Assembly (NCBI GenBank): GCA_037445775.1
Contig: JBBIJX010000001.1
Location: forward strand, 1-64,000
Length of the DNA stretch: 64,000 bases
Source of the DNA: JBBUX01 sp037445775
GTDB taxonomy: Bacteria; Actinomycetota; Coriobacteriia; Anaerosomatales; PHET01
Direction: 5' to 3'
Position 1 is the first letter of the stretch. Each line of letters starts with the position of its first letter. The notes beneath the pieces are model-generated. The model saw only the letters and a program-made list of their open reading frames with translations. It was not told the DNA's origin and did no database searches. Shown here in pieces: positions 27,845 to 36,541 of this stretch. The position numbers and the translations under genes were made by a program.

Positions 27845-29107
27845 CTACCCCGTGATGTACTTCCGCGGATCGGTGATCTTAGCCTCGATGACCGAGGCTG
27901 CCACGGTGGCCGGGCTCCCTAGGTAGATGAAGGCGTTACTGTTGCCCATGCGGCCCTTGAAGTTGCGGTTGGCCGTCGAGATGACGTTCTCCCCGTCCGA
28001 CGGCACCCCGTTGTGCGTACCCACGCACGGACCGCAACCCGGCGTCACGAGGGCCGCTCCCGCCGCGACGAGCGTCTGGATGTACCCAGCTGCGATCGCG
28101 TCGAGCAGGATCTGCCGCGAAGCCGGTGCGACGATGAAACGCACGTCGGGATGCACGCTTCGGCCCTCGAGGATCTTCGCGGCGATCTCGAGGTCCTCGA
28201 GACGGCCGTTCGTACATGTACCGAGCACGCCCTCCGCGACCGGCGTGCCCTCGACATCCTCGATGGGGCTCACGTTGTCGACGGCGTGAGGCGTAGCGAC
28301 CTGCGGGCCGATCGCAGACGCATCGAAGTTGAGTTCCCGCACGTATGTGGCGTCAGCATCCGGGTCCTGTGGATCGGGCCTCTTGGTTCCGCGACCCTCG
28401 AACCACGCAAGCGTCTTGTCGTCAGCCCTCATTAGGCCGGCCTTGGCGCCCACCTCGATCGCCATATTCGAGATGGTCATGCGCGCCTCCACGGACAGAG
28501 CATCAATCACGGGACCGTGGAACTCGATGGCTTCGTACGTGGCGCCGTCGACACCGATCTCACCGGCGAGGTACAGGACGAGGTCCTTGCTGAACACGCC
28601 GGGCTGCAGCACGCCATCGTAGGTGATCTTGAAGCTGTCCGGGACCTTGAACCACAGCTGGCCCGACGCCATCGCCGCAGCGCCATCCGTGGAGCCCACG
28701 CCCGTCGAGAACACGTTGAGCGCACCGTAGGTGCAGGTGTGCGAGTCGCAGCCCACCATTAGGTCGCCGGGCACGACGTGTCCCCTCTCCGGGATGAGCT
28801 GGTGGCACACGCCCTCGCCCACGTCGTAGATGGTCGCGCCGGTCCTCTTGCCGAACTCGCGCATCATCGTGTGCAGCGCGCTCACGCCTTCGAGCGGGCT
28901 CGGTGAGCTGTGGTCCATCACGAGCGCTACCTTGGCCGGATCGAACACGCGCTCCACGCCCATGTTCTCAAGCGCGCGGATCGCGAGCGGCGACGTGCCG
29001 TCCTGACCCATGACGAAGTCGACGTCGGCGACGACGATGTCACCGGCGCGCGCATCGGTACCGGAGCGGTTGCTGAAGATCTTTTCGGCGATGGTCTTTC
29101 CGGACAG
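27845..29107 (-). CDS. Aconitase-family hydro-lyase, large subunit, probable CTG start
   Basis: A 420-residue large subunit with cluster cysteines in GTCTNGR and CGPCVGTHNG and the [22 protein letters not shown] block. The first ATG in frame (29011) would remove about 32 conserved N-terminal residues. The frame upstream encodes SGKTIAEKIFSNRSG and GDIVVADVDFV, the standard family N-terminus, yet contains no ATG, GTG or TTG before the TAG of the preceding gene. CTG at 29107 lies nine bases after GGGAGG and is the best start. It is paired with the LeuD-type gene downstream and follows the homocitrate-synthase-like gene. Aconitase, homoaconitase or isopropylmalate isomerase are all possible. Confidence 0.85.
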   Translation of the reverse strand: MSGKTIAEKIFSNRSGTDARAGDIVVADVDFVMGQDGTSPLAIRALENMGVERVFDPAKVALVMDHSSPSPLEGVSALHTMMREFGKRTGATIYDVGEGVCHQLIPERGHVVPGDLMVGCDSHTCTYGALNVFSTGVGSTDGAAAMASGQLWFKVPDSFKITYDGVLQPGVFSKDLVLYLAGEIGVDGATYEAIEFHGPVIDALSVEARMTISNMAIEVGAKAGLMRADDKTLAWFEGRGTKRPDPQDPDADATYVRELNFDASAIGPQVATPHAVDNVSPIEDVEGTPVAEGVLGTCTNGRLEDLEIAAKILEGRSVHPDVRFIVAPASRQILLDAIAAGYIQTLVAAGAALVTPGCGPCVGTHNGVPSDGENVISTANRNFKGRMGNSNAFIYLGSPATVAASVIEAKITDPRKYITG

Positions 29108-29161
29108 CGGAATCAGCCTCCCGGCGGTCGAGTGCGGTCGTGTGAAAAGTACGGTCGCTGA

Positions 29162-30349
29162 CTACGCGTCAATTTCGTGCTCGGTCACGATGAACTCACG
29201 GAACAGCTCCACGAGCTCCTTGTCGAACAGCGTCCGCTTGAGCTCGATGGCCTTGCTGCGAACATGCGGCAGGAGCGCCGTTGCGTGCTCGCGCGACAGC
29301 GGGATGCCGTACTCGGCGAACTTCATCTCCAGCGTGCGGCTGCCCGAGTGCTTGCCCACGACGATCTGACGCTCGCCGCCCACCTCGTCAGGGCTGAAGA
29401 CCTCGTAGGTCTTCGGGTTCTTGATGACGCCATCGGCGTGGATACCGCTCTCATGGGCGAACATATTGCTCCCCACCACCGGCTTCCAGGCGGGAATCTG
29501 ACGGCCGGCGGCGGTCATGACGTAGTCGACGAGCTCGGTGAAGCGTCGCGTATCAGCCTCGAGGTCGAACCCCTCGAGGTACTTGAGCGCCATGACGATC
29601 TCTTCGAACGCCGCGTTTCCCGCGCGCTCACCCAGCCCGCCCACGGTCACGTTGACCCAAGTCGCCCCAGCGTGCACGCCGGCCAGCGCGTTCGCCACCG
29701 CCATGCCGAAGTCGTTATGCGTGTGCATCTCGATCTCGAGGCCTGTGTGCTCGATGAGCTCACGAATGACCTTGTACGTGCGGAAAGGCTCCATGATGCC
29801 GATGGTGTCGCAGAAGCGGAGACGGTCGGCGCCCTCGGCCTTGGCGGCCGCGGCGTACTCCAGCAGGAAATCGAAGGATGTGCGGCTCGCATCCTCCGCG
29901 TTGACCGACACGTAGACGCCGTGGCTCTTCGCGAACGCGACGCCCTCGCGGACCGAGTTGATGACCCACGCGCGGTCCTTCATGAGCTTCGTCTCGATGT
30001 GGATGTCGCTTGTGGCGATCGATATCGCGACCGCGTCGACGCCGCAGTCAATCGAGGCCTTTATGTCGGCGACGTTCGCCCGGTTCCAGCCGAGCACCGA
30101 TGCTTTGAGTCCAAGGTGCGCGATCTCCTCGATGACATCTCGCTCGTCGCCGCCCATGACTGGGATGCCCGCCTCGATCTGATCGATGCCGATCTCGTCG
30201 AGCATGCGCGCGATTGCAACCTTCTCAGCGTTCGTGAACACGACGCCTGCGGTCTGCTCCCCGTCGCGCAGCGTCGTGTCGTCGAGCTTGACCCGCTGGA
30301 CGCCAAGACGGCTCTCAACTGGCATCTCCCAGATCTGCGTCGTCTCCAC
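29162..30349 (-). CDS. Homocitrate synthase / Re-citrate synthase-like enzyme
   Basis: A 395-residue DRE-TIM metallolyase closest in its motifs to NifV-type homocitrate synthases: [57 protein letters not shown] and GERAGNAAFEEIVMALKYL. It lacks the leucine-binding LeuA dimer domain. The same family includes Re-citrate synthase, which makes citrate in some strict anaerobes. Its neighbours are an aconitase-type pair, and an isocitrate-type dehydrogenase lies at 15830-16921, so the set could run citrate to 2-oxoglutarate or homocitrate to 2-oxoadipate. No nif genes are present. The GTG at 30349 has GGGAGG eight bases upstream. Confidence 0.85.
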   Translation of the reverse strand: METTQIWEMPVESRLGVQRVKLDDTTLRDGEQTAGVVFTNAEKVAIARMLDEIGIDQIEAGIPVMGGDERDVIEEIAHLGLKASVLGWNRANVADIKASIDCGVDAVAISIATSDIHIETKLMKDRAWVINSVREGVAFAKSHGVYVSVNAEDASRTSFDFLLEYAAAAKAEGADRLRFCDTIGIMEPFRTYKVIRELIEHTGLEIEMHTHNDFGMAVANALAGVHAGATWVNVTVGGLGERAGNAAFEEIVMALKYLEGFDLEADTRRFTELVDYVMTAAGRQIPAWKPVVGSNMFAHESGIHADGVIKNPKTYEVFSPDEVGGERQIVVGKHSGSRTLEMKFAEYGIPLSREHATALLPHVRSKAIELKRTLFDKELVELFREFIVTEHEIDA

Positions 30350-30381
30350 GTGGTGAACCTCCCTGTTCCCGTGCTGACGGA

Positions 30382-30402
30382 ACCGGGCCCGAAAGGCCCG
30401 GT
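30382..30402 (-). other. Leader hairpin upstream of the homocitrate-synthase-like gene
   Basis: ACCGGGCC (30382-30389) and GGCCCGGT (30395-30402) form a perfect eight-pair stem with loop CGAAA (read on the plus strand), about 33 nt before the GTG start and inside a leader of about 120 nt. No T-run follows, so it is more likely a leader structure than a full terminator. Confidence 0.45.
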
Positions 30403-30474
30403 GAAGTTCGAACACTCCGGACCGCCCTCCAGCGCACGCTTGGGAAACGAGCAGGCGGATGCGGCCGAACGACC

Positions 30475-30480
30475 ATTATA
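30475..30480 (-). promoter_or_regulatory. Consensus -10 element of the (homo)citrate-synthase cluster
   Basis: TATAAT on the minus strand, about 125 bp before the GTG start, in the gap after the YgjP-like gene. The -35 is poor (TTCTCG at 16 bases), so an activator or an alternative contact may be needed. Confidence 0.5.
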
Positions 30481-30579
30481 CCCCACAGTGAGTACCCGAG
30501 AAGGTCACGCCCGGCACAATCCAACCCAAGTCGTCAGCGGTCGTCAGCGGCGGAGTGTCAGAATCGCACGTGTCCGCCC

Positions 30580-31320
30580 TCACTCATCCGCCCACGGCGG
30601 CACGGACTCCGCGGCGCGGCGCAGAAGCGCGCGGTGCGCGTGCGCCTCGGGATCGAGCACAAGTAGCTGCGACCAAAAGCGTGGCGAGTGGTCGAGCACG
30701 CGGAGATGCGCGAGTTCATGCAGGATGAGCGAGTCGAACGCCTCGGGAGGCAGGAACAGTGCGTTGCGCGCGATGGAGACCACGCCCCGAGACGAACAGC
30801 TCCCCCACCGCGTCCTCGACCGTGTGACCCGAACCTTGGACGGCACCAATCCGCTCACCTCAGCCAACTCCTGGACGCGAGGAGGCACGAATCGGCGCGC
30901 CTCGCGATCGACCCAACGGCGCAACGCGGCGAGCCGCGCGGAGGCGTCGACGTCACCGGAGATCACCAGTTCGCTCCCCCGCTTCCGGGCGACAGGCGTG
31001 CCGATACCCACGACCTGGCGCACAGCCAACCGCACGCCGCATGCTCGCAGTTCAACGACGTCTGGAAGCATCGCCTGGGGTCCGGAGAGATAAGCCGCGC
31101 GCCGCTCGGCTACACGAGCCAACGCGCGTTGCGCCCATGCCCTCTTCGCGGCCACGAGCGAACCGGGATCGCCGCGCCAGCCGCGCGGGATGACCACGAC
31201 GAGCCCTTCCCGGGCCGACACCGTCAACCGCGCGTGCCTCGCCCGCGAACTCACTCGGACCACGAAGGGTGGTTGACCCGGGTCCCGTCCCGGAGCTGTA
31301 GACGACAGATCCGTGCTCAC
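30580..31320 (-). CDS. YgjP-like (DUF45) zinc metallopeptidase
   Basis: A 246-residue protein of the YgjP/SprT-like group. The zinc site is LILHELAHLRVLDHSPRFW (HExxH followed by a third histidine), preceded by the typical RSRTRWGSCSSRGVVSIARNALFLPPEAFDSL stretch, here abbreviated to its core RWGSCS and ISIARN-like residues. The natural substrate of this family is not known. The GTG at 31320 overlaps the RlmKL stop (GTGA), which favours it over an earlier ATG. Confidence 0.85.
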   Translation of the reverse strand: MSTDLSSTAPGRDPGQPPFVVRVSSRARHARLTVSAREGLVVVIPRGWRGDPGSLVAAKRAWAQRALARVAERRAAYLSGPQAMLPDVVELRACGVRLAVRQVVGIGTPVARKRGSELVISGDVDASARLAALRRWVDREARRFVPPRVQELAEVSGLVPSKVRVTRSRTRWGSCSSRGVVSIARNALFLPPEAFDSLILHELAHLRVLDHSPRFWSQLLVLDPEAHAHRALLRRAAESVPPWADE

Positions 31321-33554
31321 GTGCGGCGCACCGTCCAGCACGCATGCACGCCGTGCGCGTGCTCGAAGTCCCGGGGTATGGTGCGACGCGTCACATCGCG
31401 GACCGCCAGACCGCGAACCTCAAGGGCTTCGGTGTCCAGGCGGAACCGGCGCCGGTTGCACGAGAAGATCATCGTGCCGCTGTCGGCGAGCAGCGCTGCA
31501 CCGTCCGTGATCAGGTCGACGTGATCGCGCTGCACATCGAACGTCTCGCGCATCCGTTTCGAGTTCGAGAAGGTTGGCGGATCACAGAAGATGAGGTCGT
31601 AGCGCGCGGGCGAGGATGCGGCGTCGCGGACCCAGGAGGTCGCATCGGCTCGCACGAGGGCATGCTCGTCGCCGCCGAACCCATTGCGCGCAAGATTCCG
31701 CCCTGCCCACTCAAGGTAGGTAGCCGAAAGGTCGACCGACGTCGTCGACACGGCGCCGCCTGCGGCCGCATACACGCTCGCCGTGCCCGTGTACGCGAAT
31801 AGGTTGAGGAAGCGCGACTGCGAGGCGAGTTCGCGCAGCCACGCCCGCGTTTCGCGATGGTCGAGGAACAACCCCGTGTCGAGGTAGTCGCTGAAGTTGA
31901 CCTCGAACAGCAGCCCCGCCTCGTCGACCGTACCTCGCACGCTCTGGGAGCCCAATCGCGTGTACTGGGCGTCCCCTCGCTGGCGCTCGCGGCGCTTCAC
32001 GAACACGTCGGACTCCTCGACGCCTAGGACCGCAGCCCCGGTCACGGTCGCGTGCTCGAGCCGTGCAGTCGCGCGAAGCGGGTCCACATCCGGAGGCGGT
32101 GCGTACTCGGCTACGTGCAGCCAGCGGCGCCCCTCGTCCTCCCCAGCACCCTGATAGAGGTCGATCGCGACGTTGTAGCCGGGAAGGTCCGCGTCGTATA
32201 CGCGGTAGCACGACACTCCCGTCCTTCTCGCCCACGTCGCGTGATGACGTGCCATCTTGCGCAGACGGTTCTCGAACGCCGGGTCCTCGCCGTTGCGAGT
32301 GGGGCGCGCATCGCACACCTGCGAACCGCGTTGGTCCGCGGCTCGTTCCGCCGCATTGCGTTCGCGTGTGTCCGGCCCGCGCACGGCCCTTTCGCCAGCC
32401 GAAAAGACGTGGATCTTCGCCGGGATCCGCCCGTTGAAGACGTCCGCATGGCGCGTGGCGCTCATCCCGAGTCCGGCCTCAAGGCCCGGATCACTCGTGA
32501 GAACGGCGAGTTCATAGCCCTCGAAGCTCTCGCGCACCACAACCGCCAATTCGCGGTAGAGCGCCGGGAGCGAGGTGCGGTCCGAGAGCCGCTCGCCGTA
32601 GGGAGGATTGCACGCCAAGAGGCCTGCTGAGGCGCCCGCCGGCGGTCGCGCGTCGGCGAGCGAGGCTTGGGAGACAGTGACAATGGTCTCGAGCCCCGCC
32701 CGGCGCGCGCACGAGCGTGCCACGTTCACTGCTCGCGCATCCGCGTCCGAGCACGCGATCACCGCGCCGCGCGCGACGCCGGTGGCGCGCCTCTCCGTGG
32801 CTTCCGCCATCAGCTCCGCCCACGCCACAGCATCGTGTCCGAGCCAACCATCGAATCCCCACACTCGACGGAGCAGCCCGGGGGCAACGTCGCAAGCGAT
32901 GAGCGCCGCTTCGATAGCCAGCGTGCCCGATCCGCACAGCGGGTCGATGAACGCGCCGCCTCCATCCGCGATCCCCCGCCAACCCGCGCACTCGAGCACC
33001 GCCGCCGCAAGCGTCTCCTTCAGGGGTGCTTCAACCTGCACGCCAGGCTCGCGATACCCTCGCCGGTGGAGCGGTTCGCTGGCCAGGTCGAGCGCGACCT
33101 TCGCTCGCTCGTCGCGCACGACGACGTTGATCCGGAGGTCGGGTGCGGCCCTGTCGACGCTCGGGCGTCGCCCGAACCGCTCGCGGAAACGGTCCGCGAT
33201 GCCGTCCTTCACGCGAACGGCGGTGAACTGCGTGTTGCGCAGCGCGGGGTTGGTCCCTGCCGCGTCGACCGCGATCGTGCCGCCGGCCCGTACGTGGTCC
33301 TCCCATGGCATCGCGGTCACGCCCGCGAGCAGCGACTCCGCGCTCGTTGCGTCCACTTCGCCGAGTGACAGCAGCACGCGCGAGGCGAGCCGCGACCACA
33401 GCAGCACGCGGTAGGCGTCAGTCACACCGCCCGCGAACAGCACGCCCGCCCGCTGCGGCCGGACGCCGCCGATGCGCAGGCTGCGCAACTCGTCGGCGAG
33501 CAGGGGCTCGATACCGCGCGCGCACGGCGCGAAGAAGCTGAGACGCCCAGTCAC
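31317..33554 (-). CDS. rlmKL: Bifunctional 23S rRNA methyltransferase (RlmL-RlmK fusion type)
   Basis: A 745-residue protein with two methyltransferase halves. The N-terminal half has a THUMP-like region, a FIDPLCGSGTLAIEAALIA SAM-binding block and the NPPYGERL catalytic motif typical of guanine-N2 methyltransferases (RlmL). The C-terminal half has NLFAYTGTASVYAAAGG and DLIFCDPPTFSNSKRM, typical of the RlmK m7G enzyme. By homology it would make m2G2445 and m7G2069 (E. coli numbering) in 23S rRNA. The GTG at 33554 lies two bases past the stop of the NlpC/P60-like gene; the frame extends further upstream but without conservation. The fused form is best known from gammaproteobacteria. Confidence 0.88.
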   Translation of the reverse strand: MTGRLSFFAPCARGIEPLLADELRSLRIGGVRPQRAGVLFAGGVTDAYRVLLWSRLASRVLLSLGEVDATSAESLLAGVTAMPWEDHVRAGGTIAVDAAGTNPALRNTQFTAVRVKDGIADRFRERFGRRPSVDRAAPDLRINVVVRDERAKVALDLASEPLHRRGYREPGVQVEAPLKETLAAAVLECAGWRGIADGGGAFIDPLCGSGTLAIEAALIACDVAPGLLRRVWGFDGWLGHDAVAWAELMAEATERRATGVARGAVIACSDADARAVNVARSCARRAGLETIVTVSQASLADARPPAGASAGLLACNPPYGERLSDRTSLPALYRELAVVVRESFEGYELAVLTSDPGLEAGLGMSATRHADVFNGRIPAKIHVFSAGERAVRGPDTRERNAAERAADQRGSQVCDARPTRNGEDPAFENRLRKMARHHATWARRTGVSCYRVYDADLPGYNVAIDLYQGAGEDEGRRWLHVAEYAPPPDVDPLRATARLEHATVTGAAVLGVEESDVFVKRRERQRGDAQYTRLGSQSVRGTVDEAGLLFEVNFSDYLDTGLFLDHRETRAWLRELASQSRFLNLFAYTGTASVYAAAGGAVSTTSVDLSATYLEWAGRNLARNGFGGDEHALVRADATSWVRDAASSPARYDLIFCDPPTFSNSKRMRETFDVQRDHVDLITDGAALLADSGTMIFSCNRRRFRLDTEALEVRGLAVRDVTRRTIPRDFEHAHGVHACWTVRRT

Positions 33555-33556
33555 GG

Positions 33557-34192
33557 TCAGGGCGTCTCGGGTGGTCGCACCGAGTCGTCGATGCCGGGGT
33601 AGCGGTAGGGAGCGAATCCGGCAGCATTCCAGAACCCGGAGCGTCCCCACGTGATACGGGCTCGGACGGCGCTCTTCGCGCTCGAGGACTGATGGATGCC
33701 GAAGTACGCGGTCCGGGCGTCGTCGGCCCACCGTTCAAAGATGACCGCGTGACCGTAGGACACGCGCGTGCCGGAGATCAGAAGGTCCTTGGGGCGCACG
33801 ATCACGTCGCCGGGACGAAGGTCGTTCTTCTTGATCCTCACGAGTACGTCGTCAAGGGTCTCCGTCGTGAGTGAGTACGGGTAGCCCCTCGCCGTCCGGA
33901 ACCCAAGACACATCGAGACGAACCCGGAGCAGTCGGTACGATAGCCCATGCGCTGCGCCGCGGCGGCGGTCGTCGCGGTGGAGATGACGCTGCCGTCGAC
34001 AGTCGCGAAACGCGACTGGCTGTAGGGCACCTCCGCGCCCACCCAAACGTCCGCGCGCGCGAGTACTGAGTCCCGCGTGGTCACGCCCGCGACCGCCCGA
34101 AGGGGAGCCGCAAGGCCCAGCGCCATCAGCACGGCGAGCACGCCCGCGCAAACGGCGAGCGCGGGAGATGTGGGGAGGCCGCGGTGCGTCAT
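33557..34192 (-). CDS. Secreted NlpC/P60-like cysteine hydrolase
   Basis: A 211-residue secreted protein with a signal peptide (about 1-36) and a papain-like domain. The Cys is in YRTDCSGFVSM and the His in SYGHAVIFERW after the LRPGDVIVRPKDLL stretch, the same order as in NlpC/P60 and CHAP-like hydrolases. Such enzymes cut peptide bonds in peptidoglycan or related amides. It is followed directly by rlmKL. No wall-binding domain is present, so it may be freely secreted. Confidence 0.75.
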   Translation of the reverse strand: MTHRGLPTSPALAVCAGVLAVLMALGLAAPLRAVAGVTTRDSVLARADVWVGAEVPYSQSRFATVDGSVISTATTAAAAQRMGYRTDCSGFVSMCLGFRTARGYPYSLTTETLDDVLVRIKKNDLRPGDVIVRPKDLLISGTRVSYGHAVIFERWADDARTAYFGIHQSSSAKSAVRARITWGRSGFWNAAGFAPYRYPGIDDSVRPPETP

Positions 34193-34291
34193 GGAAACCT
34201 GCTACGTATCGGCTGCGATGCTACGGCACCGCTCAGTATAGCACCCCGTGACCGCAGCGCCTCCCACCTGCGCAGATGCGACGCCCGCACC

Positions 34292-35071
34292 TCACACCTG
34301 CCTGCCGAACCCCTCGATGACGTAGGTGCCGCTCTTCGGGTCGCGCCTAAGCGTGATGAAGCCGAGCGCCTGGACGTCCTCGAGGAACTGCGTGAACGAC
34401 TTGTAGCCATACGCCGACTCGACGAACGACGGCTGCTTGCGCTTGATCGTGTCCTTCACGAGCGAGGAGTGCATCACCTCGACGTTCTCACGCTGAAGCG
34501 CCTCGATCGTCTCGAAGAGCAGCTTGAACGCGGGCCGCTTCTTCCGCGGCACCGCATCTCCCACGGCCGGCGCGCCGGCGGGAGCGCCGATGTCCTCGTA
34601 GTAGATGAACTCGTCGCAGTTGGAGGCAAGCAGGTCGCTCGTCGAGTCCTTGAGTCCGACGCCGATCACGGCCTTGCCGTTCTCCTTGAGCTTGTTGACG
34701 AGCGGCGTGAAATCACTGTCGCCCGAGACGATGACGAAGGTGTCGATGTGCTCCTTCGCGTAGCTGAGCTCCATGGCGTCGACGACGAGACGGATGTCAG
34801 CCGAGTTCTTGCCGGTGACGCCGCGCTCGGGTATCTCGGTGAGCTCGATGCCAAGCTCGTGGAGGGGCGTCACGTACTCTCCGAACCTGCTCCAGTCCGA
34901 GTACGCGCGCTTCGCGACGATCTTGCCCTTCTCCACGAGCCGCTCCAGGATGCGCCCCATGTCGAGCGATTGCCGCTTACGCCGCGCACCGGCACGACCT
35001 ACGCCCTGCATGCCGAGCGCGAGGTTCTCGAAGTCTATGAACACGGCAAGCGAGTGTGCCTCATCTGCCAC
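34292..35071 (-). CDS. NYN-domain (LabA/DUF88) protein with C-terminal OST-HTH-like domain
   Basis: A 259-residue protein with an N-terminal NYN (PIN-like) nuclease domain: VFIDFENLALG with the first acidic residue, DIRLVVDAMELSY, and VIVSGDSDFTPLVNKLKENGKAVIGVG. The C-terminal part (about 185-255) fits an OST-HTH/LOTUS RNA-binding domain. The catalytic aspartates of PIN-like nucleases are present, so it may cut or bind RNA; no target is known. It is divergent from the GAF/HD-GYP gene. Confidence 0.85.
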   Translation of the reverse strand: MADEAHSLAVFIDFENLALGMQGVGRAGARRKRQSLDMGRILERLVEKGKIVAKRAYSDWSRFGEYVTPLHELGIELTEIPERGVTGKNSADIRLVVDAMELSYAKEHIDTFVIVSGDSDFTPLVNKLKENGKAVIGVGLKDSTSDLLASNCDEFIYYEDIGAPAGAPAVGDAVPRKKRPAFKLLFETIEALQRENVEVMHSSLVKDTIKRKQPSFVESAYGYKSFTQFLEDVQALGFITLRRDPKSGTYVIEGFGRQV

Positions 35072-35218
35072 TTCATTTCACCCATGCCTTCCGGGTCTCG
35101 TGTATCAAGTGCGATGTCACCCTCGCCGAATCATGACACAGGCGCGCGTGAGCGTGCGCTAGGATGGTCCGTGCGCCGCGCTGGAGGGCGCCGCGCTTCG
35201 CTTCACAAGGAGGTTGGG

Positions 35219-36325
35219 ATGCCGGTCCCGAAGGAACGCCTCATCGTTCAACTCAAGACGCTCATGGACCTGTCGGCCACTGTGAACTCGACACTCGACG
35301 CGGCAGAGATCCAGCAGCGCGCAGTCGATTCGGCCGCCACCATCGTCGATGCGGAGCGCAGCAGTCTCCTGGTCCTAGACCCCCAGACCTCCGACCTGTG
35401 TTTCGAGGTGACGAGCGGCCGCGACGGCCCGAGCGTACGTGAGGTCCGTCTGGAGCGTGGCGAAGGCGTCGCCGGATGGGTCGTCGAGCACCGGACCGGA
35501 GCGATCATCGACGACGTTTCGAACGACGAGCGCTACGCTCCACCGGCGGACGACGGATCGATGCTAACGACACGCGACATGCTCTGCGTGCCGGTCTGTC
35601 TGCGCGGCGAAGTGATCGGCGCCCTGCAGGCGATGAACAAGCGGTACGGCCGGTTCGACGACAACGACCTTGACCTGCTGGAGGCGCTCGCTCACCACGT
35701 CGCCGTCGCGATCGAGAACGCCAATCTCTACCAGGAGATCAAGGAGGCGTTCTACCAGACCGCCGAGGTGCTGGCTCACACGATCGAGAAGGCCGACCCC
35801 TACACCGGCGAGCACATCCGGCGTGTCATGCGCCACTGCATCAACACCGCACGCGAGCTCGGGCTCTCCGGAGCCGAACTCGAGAACGTCCGGCTCGCCG
35901 CCGTCCTCCATGACGTGGGCAAGGTGGGCGTGCCCAACAGCGTCCTGCTCAAAGAGGGCGGGCTCGAGGACCATGAGTTCGAGCTGATGAAGACACACTG
36001 CACGACCGGCTGGGACATCCTGGGCAAGGCCGTCCACCTCCACCCTGTGATGGCCGCCGTCAGGGGACACCACGAGCGAGTCGACGGCACCGGGTACCCG
36101 GACGGCCTCAAGGGAGATGCGATTCCACTCGCGGCGCGCATCATCGCTGTCGCGGACGCGTTCGACGCGATGACGTCGGAACGCCCTTACCGGGGCGCTC
36201 TCGAGCAGAGTGAGGCTCTGCAAGAGCTCCGCGCGTGCAGCGGAACGCAGTTCGACCCGGTCGTCACCGAGGCGTTCATCCGGACGTTGGCCGAAGACAC
36301 CGCGGTCGCGACCGAGCCCGTCTGA
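35219..36325 (+). CDS. GAF-domain HD-GYP phosphodiesterase
   Basis: A 368-residue protein with an N-terminal GAF sensor domain (about 10-170) and a C-terminal HD-GYP domain (about 175-365). The metal and catalytic motifs are present: HTIEKADPYTGEH, VLHDVGKVGVP and HHERVDGTGYPDG. It should break down cyclic di-GMP in response to a ligand of the GAF domain. The ATG at 35219 has a perfect AAGGAGG site. With the diguanylate cyclase at 54562-55596 it shows that this organism uses cyclic di-GMP. Confidence 0.93.
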   Translation: MPVPKERLIVQLKTLMDLSATVNSTLDAAEIQQRAVDSAATIVDAERSSLLVLDPQTSDLCFEVTSGRDGPSVREVRLERGEGVAGWVVEHRTGAIIDDVSNDERYAPPADDGSMLTTRDMLCVPVCLRGEVIGALQAMNKRYGRFDDNDLDLLEALAHHVAVAIENANLYQEIKEAFYQTAEVLAHTIEKADPYTGEHIRRVMRHCINTARELGLSGAELENVRLAAVLHDVGKVGVPNSVLLKEGGLEDHEFELMKTHCTTGWDILGKAVHLHPVMAAVRGHHERVDGTGYPDGLKGDAIPLAARIIAVADAFDAMTSERPYRGALEQSEALQELRACSGTQFDPVVTEAFIRTLAEDTAVATEPV

Positions 36326-36541
36326 GCCGTTCGCCGAAGTGCAAGGGCGCCGCCCTCGGGGCTCGAGGGGCTCGAGACCGAAGACGGCACCGCTTGTCAC
36401 GGAGTGTCGGCAGAATCGCTCCGCGACATGAGCCTCCTCACGGGACAACGGTCGCCTGCGCACGCCGACCTTCGAATGCGACAACGGCGTATGCGTCGAC
36501 TTTCGGCCCGAAGCGCTCTGCGAGTTGCCCGGTACCGACGC
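36326..36541. other. Intergenic gap between convergent genes
   Basis: This 216-bp stretch lies between the 3' ends of the HD-GYP gene and the HIBADH-family gene, so termination signals for both are expected. I see GC-rich short repeats around 36350-36375 but no clear hairpin with T-run and no credible small gene. Confidence 0.3.

Noticed and set aside
29162..30349. nifV, as part of nitrogen fixation
   Set aside because: The enzyme has NifV-like motifs but there are no nif genes around it; the neighbours are aconitase-type subunits.
35140..35218. Promoter (TAGGAT) of the GAF/HD-GYP gene
   Set aside because: The nearest -35-like hexamer (ATGACA) is 21 bases away, too far for a standard promoter.
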